From contig NC_134031.1 in NCBI RefSeq assembly GCF_964204645.1, positions 6,059,001-6,123,000 of the forward strand: a stretch of 64,000 bases of DNA. The letters run 5' to 3'. The position numbers and the translations under genes were made by a program. Source of the stretch: Tubulanus polymorphus. Its lineage: Eukaryota > Nemertea > Palaeonemertea > Tubulaniformes > Tubulanidae. Of the stretch, positions 1 through 12,200 are shown piece by piece (position 1 is the stretch's first letter; every line of letters starts with the position of its first letter). The notes under the pieces were generated by a model. The model ran no database searches. It worked only from the letters and a program-made list of their open reading frames with translations, and had not been told where the DNA came from.

Positions 1-1840
1 GCAGTAGTACTCGCTTAATTCGGATTCTCTAATCGGATTTTCACTGATTTCGTCATTGGAGGGGTAACCTCAGGCATCGTTTCAAACTCCACAAGATCAG
101 GAGCTAAATAAATCCACACCACTAAAGCCAGGCGTGTGGATACCTGGTATTTGCTAGGGAGGCAATTGAAGCTAGTCAAGTGAGATTCCAACCAGATTTA
201 ATGTTTTTCCGAATTTTTCAAATTCGTCGAATTATTTAGCACAAGACCATCCATTTCTGGGCCGTTTACGAAACAAACATGATTCGCGAAACTCGACTTT
301 TGTTTCAGTAAAAGAAAAAAAAAATTCTCAACGATCTCAAATTTTCTTGCAATTTAATGTATGATCTCTCGGTATAGAATTTGGTGCTTCTATTATGATC
401 GCGTGTGTGTACTGAAGCGTCCATTAGCTCCTTTTACGTACCGGTAGATCATATTATACCGCCCCTAGTAGTGGTACGACGAATAAACTGCCGCTTGGCG
501 GTAGATCGGTTAACCCATGCTGCCCTCTATAGTGTGTGGGAGATCAGTTGATCGGAGATTTTATGTAATTTATGTGTTTGTATGTTCTGTAATTTATGAA
601 CGATGAATGTAAGTGAATTCACGATTTGTCCGAAAATCGATAATATGACATCGGTAATCGCGGTGTTGATAATTAGGGGCTTCGTGAAACGTTCGATAGA
701 TTAATCGAAATCGTCGCTGCTCGTGATGGCAACGTGGTTCGAGATGTGTTCGCTAAAATCAAAGCATAATAATTGTCGTTTAGCGGTAATATTAGATACG
801 CTGGGGTGGATCCAGGGGCATTTATGAGACTTGTACGAGTCATCAAATTTTTTTTTGTGCCCGTTTTCATTTTGTCAACAAAGATAATTGGTGCATTTCA
901 GTGTGGGAGTTCGCTTTATATTGCCTTTTTGGAACATCAAAATGCCTATTTGGGATGTGACAAGTTCTTCAAAATTAGCTCCTCGATGCGGAAGTACATA
1001 TAATAATGCCTTTTTAGATGTCAAAGTGCCATTTTCGGATGTGATGAGTCCTTCAAAATATTGGCCTCTGGATCCACCCCCGAGAAAGAGAACATGGAAT
1101 TAACCACCACATATTGATGTATTATTACGTGATAAATCAAATCATTTAAAATAATAGTATCCATATTTAATACGACATTCGGTTGCTAGGTTTTTTCAAC
1201 CGATGATTTGAAAACGACAGTCGTACAGCTGAAACTTGCGAGAAACTGGCGATAGCCGGACGCTGTTCTCTGCTTATATTATTTACAGCGAAATTCTTGA
1301 TGGGGGCCATTTATTACATAGGTATATAGAAGAGGGAGCCAGCGGTTTGAATAATTCAGACGAAATTCTCGTGTACGGTAGACTCAACATACCCCCCTCC
1401 CTATTCAGAGTTGGTCAATCATTTTCTAGTCGTTCGATTAAAAAATTTGAACCTCGGAAATCGTATTCCTAGATATCTACTCAAAGGAAAGCCAACAGTC
1501 TGAAATGATTCCAGGTATGCGGAGTCTACCTGCATTAATGAAAGGAGCGGTGTAAAAAGAAAGATATTTTATGTAGATTCGCGAGCCCTTTTTGCTGATT
1601 AGGATGAAGGTTATGAGAATGGGAGTTGCAGCGCTCCCACAGCGCTCCCACACATTGTCTCTGCATTCTCTTGTATTTATGTATAATGTATTTGTGTTTA
1701 TATCCTGCGAATCAGTGTTTTTGGTAAACAAATAAAAATAGCAAATATACATGATTCTATAATGCGTTTTGTTTTACGTCATGACTATATTCAATAAATC
1801 GTCGGCAGATTTAGTCTTGTTGACGCGCGGGTTGTTACAG
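1..1840. other. Gene-free stretch, left edge
   Basis: No open frame here looks like a gene or has a recognisable domain. The first 60 bases resemble the end of the pogo-like MITE seen intact at 49863-50022 (shared motif CGCTTAATTCGGAT). The rest is AT-rich unique-looking sequence. Confidence 0.5.
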
Positions 1841-1842
1841 TA

Positions 1843-2097
1843 GAAACCGCTTAATTCGGATCATTCAGGATCAGCAATCATCCCGTTTACTGGAAATCTG
1901 GATTTAAAAGTCATTTTCTTGTGTACTAGTGAACAAATGGACTAAATTGTCCAGTTCCACAATTCTGAGTTAAGACTTAACTCCGAGTTAACTCATTGAA
2001 AATGAACTAACTTTAACTCAGTTAACTCGAACTCACAACAACTGTGGAACTGGGTCCCTGATTAGCTCAAAATCCGGATTAAGCCGATCCGGATCTT
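1843..2097. repeat. pogo-like MITE interrupted by a foldback MITE
   Basis: The left part (CAGTAGAAACCGCTTAATTCGG and following) and right part (CCGGATTAAGCCGATCC) match the two ends of the intact copy at 49863-50022. Between them, at about 1950-2055, sits a palindromic foldback of the family ending CCAGTTCCACA / TGTGGAACTGG. This is a nested insertion. Confidence 0.6.
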
Positions 2098-2231
2098 TTC
2101 CAACACTCCCATAACTCGCTTCCACCAGGTGAAGATGGCCCTTTGATTTTTAATTTGCTGACATTTTATCTCCAAATTTAGTTTTTATCTTTTCTAATTT
2201 TAATATTTTATGTTCAATTTCTTTTGTAACA

Positions 2232-3482
2232 TCGACTAATTTTTTAGCCCACTTGGGACTTAAGTCCCAGCGGGCTATTACGTTCACTTTTCGTCCGCCG
2301 TCCGTCCGTCCGTTCGTCCGTCCATAGACGGAATCCAGTTATTTTGGGAAGTCTTGATATTTGGGTTACACATGTATCTACCCTAGACACATCTTCAGCC
2401 CAAAAACTGGCCCTGTCAGATTCAAGATGGCCGAATGGCAGCCATTGTTGTTCACCAAAATCAGCACTTTTTACACATTTTTGAACTTTTTGAGGGAAAT
2501 TTTGAAGACGCTTTGATCAATTACCTTGATCTTTCGGATATATGTGAATTCCCCCAGGGCCCATCAGCATAACAAAAATTGGGTCGATCGGACTCAAGAT
2601 GGCCGTCCTATGACCTTTTTAGTGCCCAAAAATGTTAATTTTGGCCCAAATTCTGAGTCCTGTAGCTTCCTACTGGTTTATCATTTCTCATTGCAATTTG
2701 TGATGGGTATTCTTTGGAAAGGGATGTTTTATACTTGAGACAGGTATTTTTCATCAGCCAATTATGACGCAATTGGCGGCCATCTTGGTGTCAGCAGTAC
2801 TCATTCGTAAGTGGGAAAAAGTTTTTCCACATTATATTGATACCTAAGCGTATTTTGTTACCACAATCAATTAGAAAGTTGTAGCTCATAACGTGTTCTA
2901 TGATTGTGGTGAGTTTCAAGGTCATTGGTTTTTGTATATGGCCACCAGGGGGCGTTGAATAATGCAATATCTTAGTATTTCTATATTATATTCGTATCAA
3001 TGCATATTTTGTAACCACAATCAATTGCAAAGTTGTAGCTCATGACATCGTCTATGATTGTGGCAAGTTTTAAGGCCATTAGTTATTCTATATGGTCACC
3101 AGGGGGCGTTGAATAGTAGAATAATTTAGTATTTTCTTATTATATTGGTACCTAGGCATATTTTGTTACCATGATCAATTACAAAGTTATAGTTCTTGAC
3201 ATGTTCTATGATTGTGGTGAGTTTCGAGGTCATTGGGTTTTGAATATGGTCACCAGGGGGCGTTGAATGGTAGAATAACTTAGTATTTCCATATTAAAGT
3301 GGTAACGAGGCATATTTTGTTATCACAATCAATTACAAAATCGTAGCTGCTGACATGTTCTATGATTGTGTTGAGTTTCAAGGTTATTGGATTCTGTATA
3401 TGGTCACCAGGGGGCGTTGAATATTGAAATTGTTAGATTGTTGAGCATTTGGAACCACTTCCCAAGTGGGCATGGTGTCCCT
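2232..3482. repeat. Dispersed repeat with 4 tandem CTCF-like units (copy A)
   Basis: The left end is a hairpin at about 2246-2277, followed by a CCGT/CCGTC-rich run. From 2326 on, the sequence matches 41053-42218 closely. The right half is a tandem array with the 13-mer (C/T)CACCAGGGGGCG at 2942, 3096, 3250 and 3404, exactly 154 bp apart and all in the same orientation. The right end carries CCCAAGTGGGC, complementary to the hairpin sequence at the left end. No coding capacity was seen. The class is uncertain; a Helitron-like or other non-autonomous DNA element is possible. Confidence 0.75.
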
Positions 3483-3644
3483 GGACCCCTAGTTTATTTC
3501 AAATTGTTTTTTGCTGGTTTTATTCTGTTATTTATTGTCGCTAAGAATGCTTTTCCGTCTCCCATTTATTAGGAAAAAAATTACTAGTGGTGATGAGTGA
3601 TTTGTCGTACTCTCGTACTCTGGTATGAAAGCCCACTTTCCCAT

Positions 3645-4287
3645 TAGGCCACACCAAAAAAAATCATGTTTCTCGGGCGGGGCAATCACCAAAATGGGTA
3701 GGTCGGTAGGGAATTTTTTTTTCTTTTTATGGAAAAAAAAATTTCGGGTATTCTTCTGACAGTGGGTAGGTCACCGTAAATAATTTTTTACGGGACTAAA
3801 TTTCCAGTTAAAAATATGATTAGCAGCTAGACGAATACAATAATAAAGGGAAGTTGATGTTTTTGTATTATATTTCACACTTGGAGACTGTTTATAAAAA
3901 GAAAATCATCAAAATCTTGAATAGGCGTATAATACATTGTATACGGAATTCCTGGAATTTTACAATCCAAGGTCGCCATCAATATCTGATTAGCAACGTT
4001 GTCTGAGCACATAAGTACCATATCCATTATAAAATTGTTAAATCCGATGTAATAGAATATTTTTATCATGTCGTCTCGGTGCCGACATCCACGATTTCAC
4101 GAAAAAGAAAAAATATTTACGAAAATGGAGAGCTTTGTAGTCGATCGGCCACATATATAATGTATTTTTGAAAATAGTTATTTCATCCACAATTTTGAAA
4201 AAGGGTCGGTAGGCAATTTTATTTTATTTCGAAAATAATTTTTTGAAATGACGAAATATCGGGTTTTTTTCTTTTGGTGTGGCCTTA
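3645..4287. repeat. MITE with GGCCACACCAAAA inverted ends
   Basis: The left end reads TAGGCCACACCAAAA and the right end TTTTGGTGTGGCCTTA. The interior is AT-rich with no ORF of note. The terminal sequence is related to the element at 10041-10623. Confidence 0.55.
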
Positions 4288-4789
4288 CTACCGATGATAG
4301 GCGATTTAAAGACATGATAGGCGCGGATTTAGAACACACGATAGCCGATGAGAACACAAAGAACATATCGTATTGCTTTCTGAATATATTATTCAAAAAC
4401 AAAAAACAAACTATGATGTATTATTAATTCATTTAAGATTTAAGAATTTATGTTTGTCCGTTTACAAAAACAATATCGCCTTGTAAGTATAATAATAAAG
4501 ATGCAATGATTGTAACTTATTTGAAAACATTGAAAGAATTGTTTACAATTAATAACAAGAAACATAAAAGTAACAAGATCAGGCAATGATACCAGTAGTA
4601 ATCATTATACCGGTTCTCATTATAATTAGGCCTTATATTATTAATTATATATATACCTATTATTAATTATACTCGCAATATAATTAATTCACAAAGTGCA
4701 CATACAATTTAAAAACATATCAGTCCAAGCTTATAAGTTGACATAGATAAATTAGACATATCGCAGTTGCGATAACACTGATTAATTAG

Positions 4790-5215
4790 TGAGACTTCAC
4801 ACGGCAGCTCGCGCCATTTTGCAGAGCTTCTCGGGACCTGTGGTGACAGGTCTGCATTAAAACTGATGAAATGAAGGAAAGCTTTAATTTATACGGTCTC
4901 TTTATAGTATTGAGTATAATATCAATTGCTAACCATAGATAGAGTTAATCTTAAGTTACTATAAATCAATAATTTTGCAACGCGTGGTTATTCTGCAGAG
5001 CCTTCGGGACCTATGGTGACAGGTCTGCATTAAAACTCATGAAAAAAAAACTTTACTTTTTAAGACCTCGATATAGCAATGAATACAATATCAATTGCTA
5101 ACCATAGATAGACTTAATCTTAAGTTACTATAAAACAATGATTATGAATGAAGCGAGACCTCAAACGGCCGCTCCGCGCCATTTTGCTGAGCTTCTCGGG
5201 ACCATTCGGGACCTG
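4790..5215. repeat. Tandem duplication, unit about 180 bp, more than 2 copies
   Basis: The block beginning near 'cagagcttctcgggacctg' and running through 'ggtgacaggtctgcatta' and 'aattgctaaccatagatag' occurs twice in a row (about 4800-4980 and 4985-5140). A partial third start lies at about 5160-5215. Confidence 0.6.
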
Positions 5216-5465
5216 AGGCGCTTTTACGAAATTGAATCTGATTCGGTTTAGCTATATCCGATTCGATGTTGGAAAACGAAAGGATTAGTAAATCGAATCG
5301 TTTTTCGTAAATGAGTCGAATCAATTTATCAATTTAAAGGTCGCGATTCGAAAGAAAATGGGCGTCAATGGTGACCGAATTATTGATAGATGATGGCTGC
5401 AATTAGATGTCTTTAGCCCGCGGTCAAAGAGGACGCCATGTTGGATTTCACTGACTAAATCGCCA
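5215..5465. repeat. Truncated copy of the GGCGCTTTTACGAAA MITE
   Basis: It matches the left about 260 bp of the complete element at 16008-16419 and stops at the junction with the adjoining minisatellite. Confidence 0.65.
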
Positions 5466-5697
5466 CTTACTTACTGTCCCGTGAGAGGACCCGAATGAAC
5501 TAACTGTCCCGTGAGATGAACTGGTTTCAAATAATGTTCCGTGAGAGGGCCCGATTCAACACACTGTCCCATGAGAGGACCCGATTTTGAAATACTGTCC
5601 CGTGAGAGAACCCAATTCAACGCACTCTCCCGTGAGAGGACACTGTCCCGTGAGAGGGCTCGATTCAACACACTGTCCCGTGAGAGGACAGGTTTCT
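5466..5697. repeat. Minisatellite, about 29-bp unit
   Basis: About eight imperfect copies of CTGTCCCGTGAGAGGACCCG separated by short variable spacers (often ATTCAACACA). The frames through it look open only because the unit is repeated. Confidence 0.75.
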
Positions 5698-5983
5698 ACC
5701 CGGCCCCGATTTAGTTACTTGAGTCCTTCACCGTCGGTTGGCTGGATCCACTGTTCCATGATTGGGAGACTTAATGAAATTGTCCACTTTGTCAATGTTG
5801 AGTCCAATGTTCATAATGATAATGTATTTTTTTGCCATATATATATAAAATTTACAACAAGAAATTATCATCTCAACCATATGCGTACAATGATGGCTGG
5901 ATGTACGTGCTAAAAGCCAAATTAGCTACGAGTCCCCTTAAAACATAAAACAAATCGTATATATGTGAAATTATGTTCAGTTA

Positions 5984-6192
5984 TTTATTTATCAAAATCT
6001 GTAAACCATATTACATTCGAAGACTATTATTCATATTTGAACATAAACAACATATGTTGGAATTCGAAATAAATTTAACATTTTAGATTACTAAATCTTT
6101 GTCGCCAAACTAAATTATAACTTATCATTTAATTATTACTTAACACGGTAAAAAAAGGTTATCATCAATTCTTTCATATTTCCCCTTTTATT
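5984..6192 (-). terminator. Candidate poly(A) signals of the TSP1/F-lectin gene
   Basis: On the minus strand AATAAA occurs at 6192-6187, 35 nt after the proposed stop codon, and again at 5989-5984. They support a 3' end here but are common words in AT-rich DNA. Confidence 0.35.
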
Positions 6193-6226
6193 CTTCCGCA
6201 ATATTTCCCAATTCCGGATAGATGTA

Positions 6227-6282
6227 TTATAATTGGAACCAAAAATTATCAATTTCATATTGGATGACACAAAACGCCTTGT
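6227..6282 (-). CDS. Tentative terminal exon of the TSP1/F-lectin gene
   Basis: A long pyrimidine tract ending TTTACAG precedes it. Read in the phase required by the upstream exon it gives 18 codons and a TAA, with no domain. Chosen because splice site, phase, stop and nearby AATAAA all agree; another exon could be the true end. Confidence 0.4.
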
Positions 6283-9200
6283 CTGTAAAGACACAATACA
6301 AAAAAAAATATTTAACACGAAGTAGTTAGTACACAGCATAAGACATCAACAACAAACACAGGCAGATAAAACGATCAAACGGTTAGTAACACCATTGGCA
6401 CCAAACTTGTCAAGATACATTCACTTTATTATCGATAGTATGAGTAAGTCTATACACTAAAAATTGAAATTTTCGATAGCTGTGGATCCGTCTTCTATTG
6501 ATCCGATCTTCATTACTACATTTAATGTTTCGATTTGATGATATCATGGAGCTGAAATAATAAAATTACGAATAAATTTCGATTATTAACATGTTCTTAA
6601 CATTACTTTGAGTGTATTTAGTAAACAATCGAGTGCAGTTACTTTCGACATTGGCCACAGAAAAATGAAGCAAACAAACAACAATAACACAGTCAATTTT
6701 TGTATTGTACAAGTGCTTATATTTAATTGCATGCCCGCGGGTCTACTGAATGAAAAAACTTAAGAAATAATTTAGAAATTTAGAAATAAGTTGCTCCCCA
6801 AAACCTATAAAATCAAACTACATCGACTCATTTAATCGAAACTGAAACAATCATTTTTGCTATTTTCACGCTTCCTCGAAATGAAGTCAAAGGAAACGAA
6901 CCTGGCACTATTTTTGTCATCGTAAATGTGGTTATCATTTCGTTCAAAATGGTGTTTAAATTAAGTTCATCGAGCAATGGACTGCAGAGCTAATTGGAAT
7001 TCAATCAAAACTTATGTTTCAAAAAGGAGGAGTGTGAAAATTGTCACAGCAATGGGGACCTCGAGGGACCGCCACAAAATGGCGCCTAGAAACTGGAAAC
7101 TTCTCTATTGCGGTGACTTATTCGTGGAAAGTTTCTTTACTTCTCGGCAACTCACCTTGACACGGCGGTGTGGAACATCTTATTGCATTCGTAGTATAAC
7201 CCTCACAATCTTTTCCATTTCCAGATGGACTTGGGTTGGTACACGTTCTAGTGCGTTTCAGAATCCCTCCACCGCATGATCTGGAACACTGGCTCCACGG
7301 ACCCCAGTCGCTCAAGCCGCCATCGATGTCTATTGGAAATAGAAAACATCAAGAAAATAGTAATCAACTTGCTGTTACACATAATAAAACGTTAGGTCCT
7401 GTGTCAAAACAAGGTTCTGGAACACTGACTCCGCGTGATGCACCCCAGTCGCTTAAGAAATTCAAAAATACCAATCAGTTAAATATACTGTATTTGCTAT
7501 ACATAATAAAAACGTAGCCTATGTTAAAGAAAAATCTCTAGTTCAGTGCAGCAGTCACGCTATAGTCAATCATTGTAGAATCTGAGCCCAATTCTGTGTC
7601 ATTTTGAATTGTCAAATCAAAAATTGACAGGCCGGGGTCCAGAATAAGAGAAGAGGCATTTTGTCGGATAAAGCAGGCACAGGCCTCTATTGGGGTTTTG
7701 CCTGACTTCCGCCCTAAGTTGAGGTAGGCCACTAGTCTTTGAATTAAGCCAATTAGATGCGCTGATTTTCACCAGCCACATCGCTATGCATCTAGTTGGC
7801 TAGATTTATAGACTCTAGGGCACCTAGTGGCAACCTATCTGCCCACGAAATCTTGGGCAATGTAATACACAAATGAAGGGTTTGTGTTGTTGGCGTGAGC
7901 CTCGGCGGGCGGTTATCAAATCCTGGCAAGCGAGGATGGGTAAACCATACAGCTGCGTACAAGGAGGGGTGTGAAAATGGAGGATTTATGCGTTTGTATG
8001 TGGATGGTTTGGTTGCCGCCCACCGAGTTTACATCTAATAAAACCTTGGCTGCAAACCCTCCATTGATCTATTACACCGCCAAAAATGTCTTGGGCCACC
8101 AGTCTAAATATCTAGCAAATATGATTCTTTGAATTGATAATAAGTAATGTGAAATACAACGTATCTGATAAGTTTAGCTAGATATCGACTGGTGGCCGCT
8201 GAGCTGTCCGCCCAAAAAGATTTGATGGTTCCCCTTCTCTGGTTATCAATGTATACAGATAATAGTATCAGAATGAATTGTTTTTTCAACGACTGTGGAT
8301 TTTGGTCATGCACTTATGAAATATTGATTGATATCAGTATCTACCGGTCATTATCGTAACGGCTTATTCGTCGTCAAAGATGCTCATATAGCGTGGCTTT
8401 TGCTGAAATACTCACCGGGACACGATGCCTGTGTACATTGTGACGTTTCAGTCTCGATGCTAACTGGAATACCAGACCCTTTTAGTGGGCAGGAGAGGCC
8501 ACCATTTGATGGCGGCGGATTGTTACACATCCGTTGACGAGTTTTGACACCCGAACCACAGATTTTGGAACATGTAGACCAGCCGCCCCAAATACCCCAG
8601 TTTCCATTAACTACAAATGAAAAAGAATAATGAGAAATAACGAGCATCTTATAAATGATAATTTCGCGTACAATGAAGTGAGATACAAGTGTTTAAGCTA
8701 CGCTGGGTTCAAACGAATCCCTGCGAACAAAAACAGCCCCCGCCCTGCTCGTGGGTCTACTGAATGAAAAAACTTTATTTAGCTCCCCAAAACCTATAAA
8801 ATCAAACTATATGTTTTGGAACACTGGCTCCACGGACCCCAGTCGCTATAGCCGCCATCGATGTCTATTGGAATTAGAAAATATCATGAAAATAGTAATC
8901 AACTTGCTGCTATACATAATCAAACGTTAAGTCCTATGTCGAAACAAGGTTCTGGAACACTGACGACTCCGCGTGATGCACCCCAGTCGCTTAAGAAATT
9001 CGAAAATACCAATCAACTATACATATACTGTATTTGGTTTACATAACGAAGCGGAGCCTATTCAGAAGCGCATATTTTCGAAAAAAAAATGATTACTTAA
9101 ATGTCACCAAACGAATAGAAATAAGTTAAAATATTTTATTTCCATCTGTAAACATGTCACGTGATGCCAAAAATGGCGGACACATTTCTATATTTCTTTA

Positions 9201-12200
9201 GCGCTTATCAGGGCGACATACCAACAGTCACATCATCAACTGCACCGTTGACTTTGACCTCACAAAGAGTCAAAGGGTCACCGCTTTCTGATCTAATAGC
9301 CACGTATCTTCCTTCCAATTTGGCCGGACATGTGAATTCAACAGTGGCGCCGGCACCAAGACTATCGGTGTTTGTGGAGCATACTTGACCGGGTGTGAAA
9401 GATGCTTGCTGGTCGAACGGAGTGGGAGACACCAGTATCTTGAAGTTACGAAGTCTCGAACCTTTAGGAATGAATGAGAAAGATTGAATATAAATGTAAT
9501 TACGAAACATGATATGTTGCCCATCAAAACTTCGAACTTGAACACTTGTTGCATCATCAATTCATTTCTAATCACAGCATAGTTCAAATCGAGCAAACCG
9601 GGTTTCAGATGGGCCACGTGGGTTCGACTGACGTTAGCTAGTCCACGGCTCCAATTTTTCAGTAAAAAGTCAAGGGCATTATACTTACTACAACAATCTA
9701 CGCGATTTACCAACGTAACGCTGCGAACTGTGTAAGGCTTTCCGAGATCGACCTTCCACCAGGTTATTGGTGCTGCCAACGTATGTGTACACGAGTTGCC
9801 AAAGTAGTCGGCGTTCGTGTCTCCATCGATCGCTCTCGCAGCGTCATCCGCGGGAGCTTTTGGATTCGAAGGGCTTTGTTCGACTGTCTTTCCTTTCAAA
9901 TCGATCTCGTCTGCGACAAAAATAACAGAAATTTCTTACAGTTTTGAAATTTTGTAATTTTGAAATTTCTCTATAATACACCGCACAAAAACAAAGCGAG
10001 GTAGCACAATTTTGTTGAACGATTTCATTTTTTCAAACAGTAGGCCATACAAAGAAATACCCTAGTTTCTCATCGGATGTTTTTCTAGAAAGTGACTAGG
10101 GCAGGCGAATTTTATTTTTTATTGCTTTTTTTAAATAAAAAAGCTCAACCTGAGACTTATAAAACAGAGGCGGAAGGGAAGTTTTTTTTTACAAATGTCA
10201 GTAATCTAAGTAGAACATATGCAAAAAAAACTTTATTTAGAAATAAGTAGCTCCCCAAAACCTATAAAATCAAACTATATCGACTCATTTAATCGATATT
10301 GAAACAATCATTTTTGCTATTTTCACGCTTCCTCGAAATGAAGTCAAAGGAAACGAACCGGCGCTGTTTTTGTCATCGTAAATGTGGATTACCAACCAGT
10401 ACGTCGAGGATGAGCATATAAACACCCGCAGAAAAGAAATTCCACTGTCGCACACTATACAGCTATGCGGGCGAGCGGGTTTTGATTTAAAAAAAAGACG
10501 ATTGATGCTTTACCGAAGCGGGCGAGCGCATTTGTCATTTTAATTTCTATTAAGGACTTCTTTCATGACGCGGGCGGCATTTGCCTTTCTTGAGAAACTA
10601 GGGTATCTCTTTGTGTGGCCTTATATCTGGGCTGATATTTGAGGTAAACGCAAACGATAAACAGCATATGAAAGAAGAGAATCTCAGCTATGGATTTTTC
10701 ATTAAATCATCCGTGCATAACTTCAAGCTTGAATGCACGATCTTCCACCAATAAGAATACTCGATTTTTGAATGCTGAAGAATGTGTCATTGAGCGGGTA
10801 CTACTCGACCATTTTAATTTGAAAAATTGTGTTCACAAGGATAAAGGATGTCGTTTATTTATCATCCCGTGAATTCCGTTGCACAAATCCGACCTACATG
10901 TTAACGGTGGCTCAATGTTCAGTATTTTCGACAACATTTTTTTAACTTTACCTAACTTTTTCGCTCAGTTTATCACGTGTGCGTGTGAATTGGTTAAATT
11001 TGAATACGAACCTGGTTTCGCGATACCAGTTTTAGTTCCCATCACGCGAACCTCGCAAAGAGTTAACTTATCACCGCTCGTGGACAACACAGTCACGTAA
11101 CGACCTGATTTTTTGCCGGAAGCGCACTTGTACTTTTTCACTTGCCCGGCGCTCGGGCCAGCGGGCGGCTCGGCGCAGACTGCTGCTTGGTTGCCATCTT
11201 TAGATCTTATCGGTTTGTCGGAGACGTATATTGTAAATTCTTTCAGGCCTAGAAAATAATACATCGAAAAACCGTAGTGAATAGGCTACACGTGATTTTA
11301 AAATTTACACAGAACTATATAGACTGATCAAGAACTATTGGATTGGTATCTTTAAGGCCTTCTAAAGCCTTAACTTGACCCAAGTCCTGTAGTTCCTAAG
11401 GTTTTGCACTTGACTTGAACTAGTTAATTTCGAACGTTTAAACCTTAGAAAGCTTAGCCCCCCCCCCTTAATTCTACTCCCCCTTAAGACTAGCACCAAC
11501 TTACTACAACATGAATTGGTGTCTTTAATCCGAAAGTCCAGATTCATGGAAAAGTAAAACTCAAATTGTTGGTTTAATTGCTATAATTGTTAATTCATGT
11601 TTTCAACGAGGACAACAATCAAAACTTTGGCTCAAACTATTTCATGTAGGCCCTGGGCCCTAACTAGACACAGTTCGGCAGTTTTTGGTCCGAGTTGAAT
11701 GAGTGCATTTTAAATGTATTAGCCCTAGAAATCTGAGCCCACTTTTTTGGTGGGACTGGCGCCGAAACTTACCGCAGCAATCTTTGCGGCTTGAAATCGC
11801 GACTGCGGTGACGTCATGGGTGGCTCCGAGATCAACACTCCACCAGTTGATATTGTTGCCTCCTGCAACCGGAAGATCTGTTTGGATACAACTTCCTCCA
11901 GACCAATTGGGATCGTTGTTATCGTCGACGGCTCGGCTGGACACGCCTCCTTCAGCGACACTACTCTGATAGGTCAGTTTCCCCGTTAAGTCTAACGAGT
12001 CTATGAAATTACATTACAGATTGAATCGTAATTATTCTTATGCTCAATTTCATTCCGAAAAATTTCTTTGTATTCGTACACGCCACGTTGCGGTTCATAC
12101 ACATTAAACTTACCGAATGGCTCGCGCACGATCACTTCGCACAGCGTCAAAACTCCAACTGTCGTCCGCACGACTATGACGTATCTTCCAGTCAGAGGTT

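Larger units (their letters stand above)
6935..8765. repeat. Segmental duplication, copy 1 (two TSP1 exons)
   Basis: It contains TSP1 exons 6 and 7 and their introns. It matches 15140-17683 plus 18570-18640 over its whole length, apart from later insertions in the other copy. Introns are nearly identical while the exons have diverged. Confidence 0.85.

Noticed and set aside
2280-2330. CCGT/CCGTC-rich run as a promoter or GC-box
   Set aside because: It is part of the dispersed repeat and has no gene downstream.
5471-5913. Open frames with repeated SRDSVLSRES or CPVRG words
   Set aside because: They are translations of the 29-bp minisatellite.
11725-11961. 78-codon frame over FTP 2
   Set aside because: A shadow of the real exon 11773-12000, which has the FTP motifs and correct splice phases.
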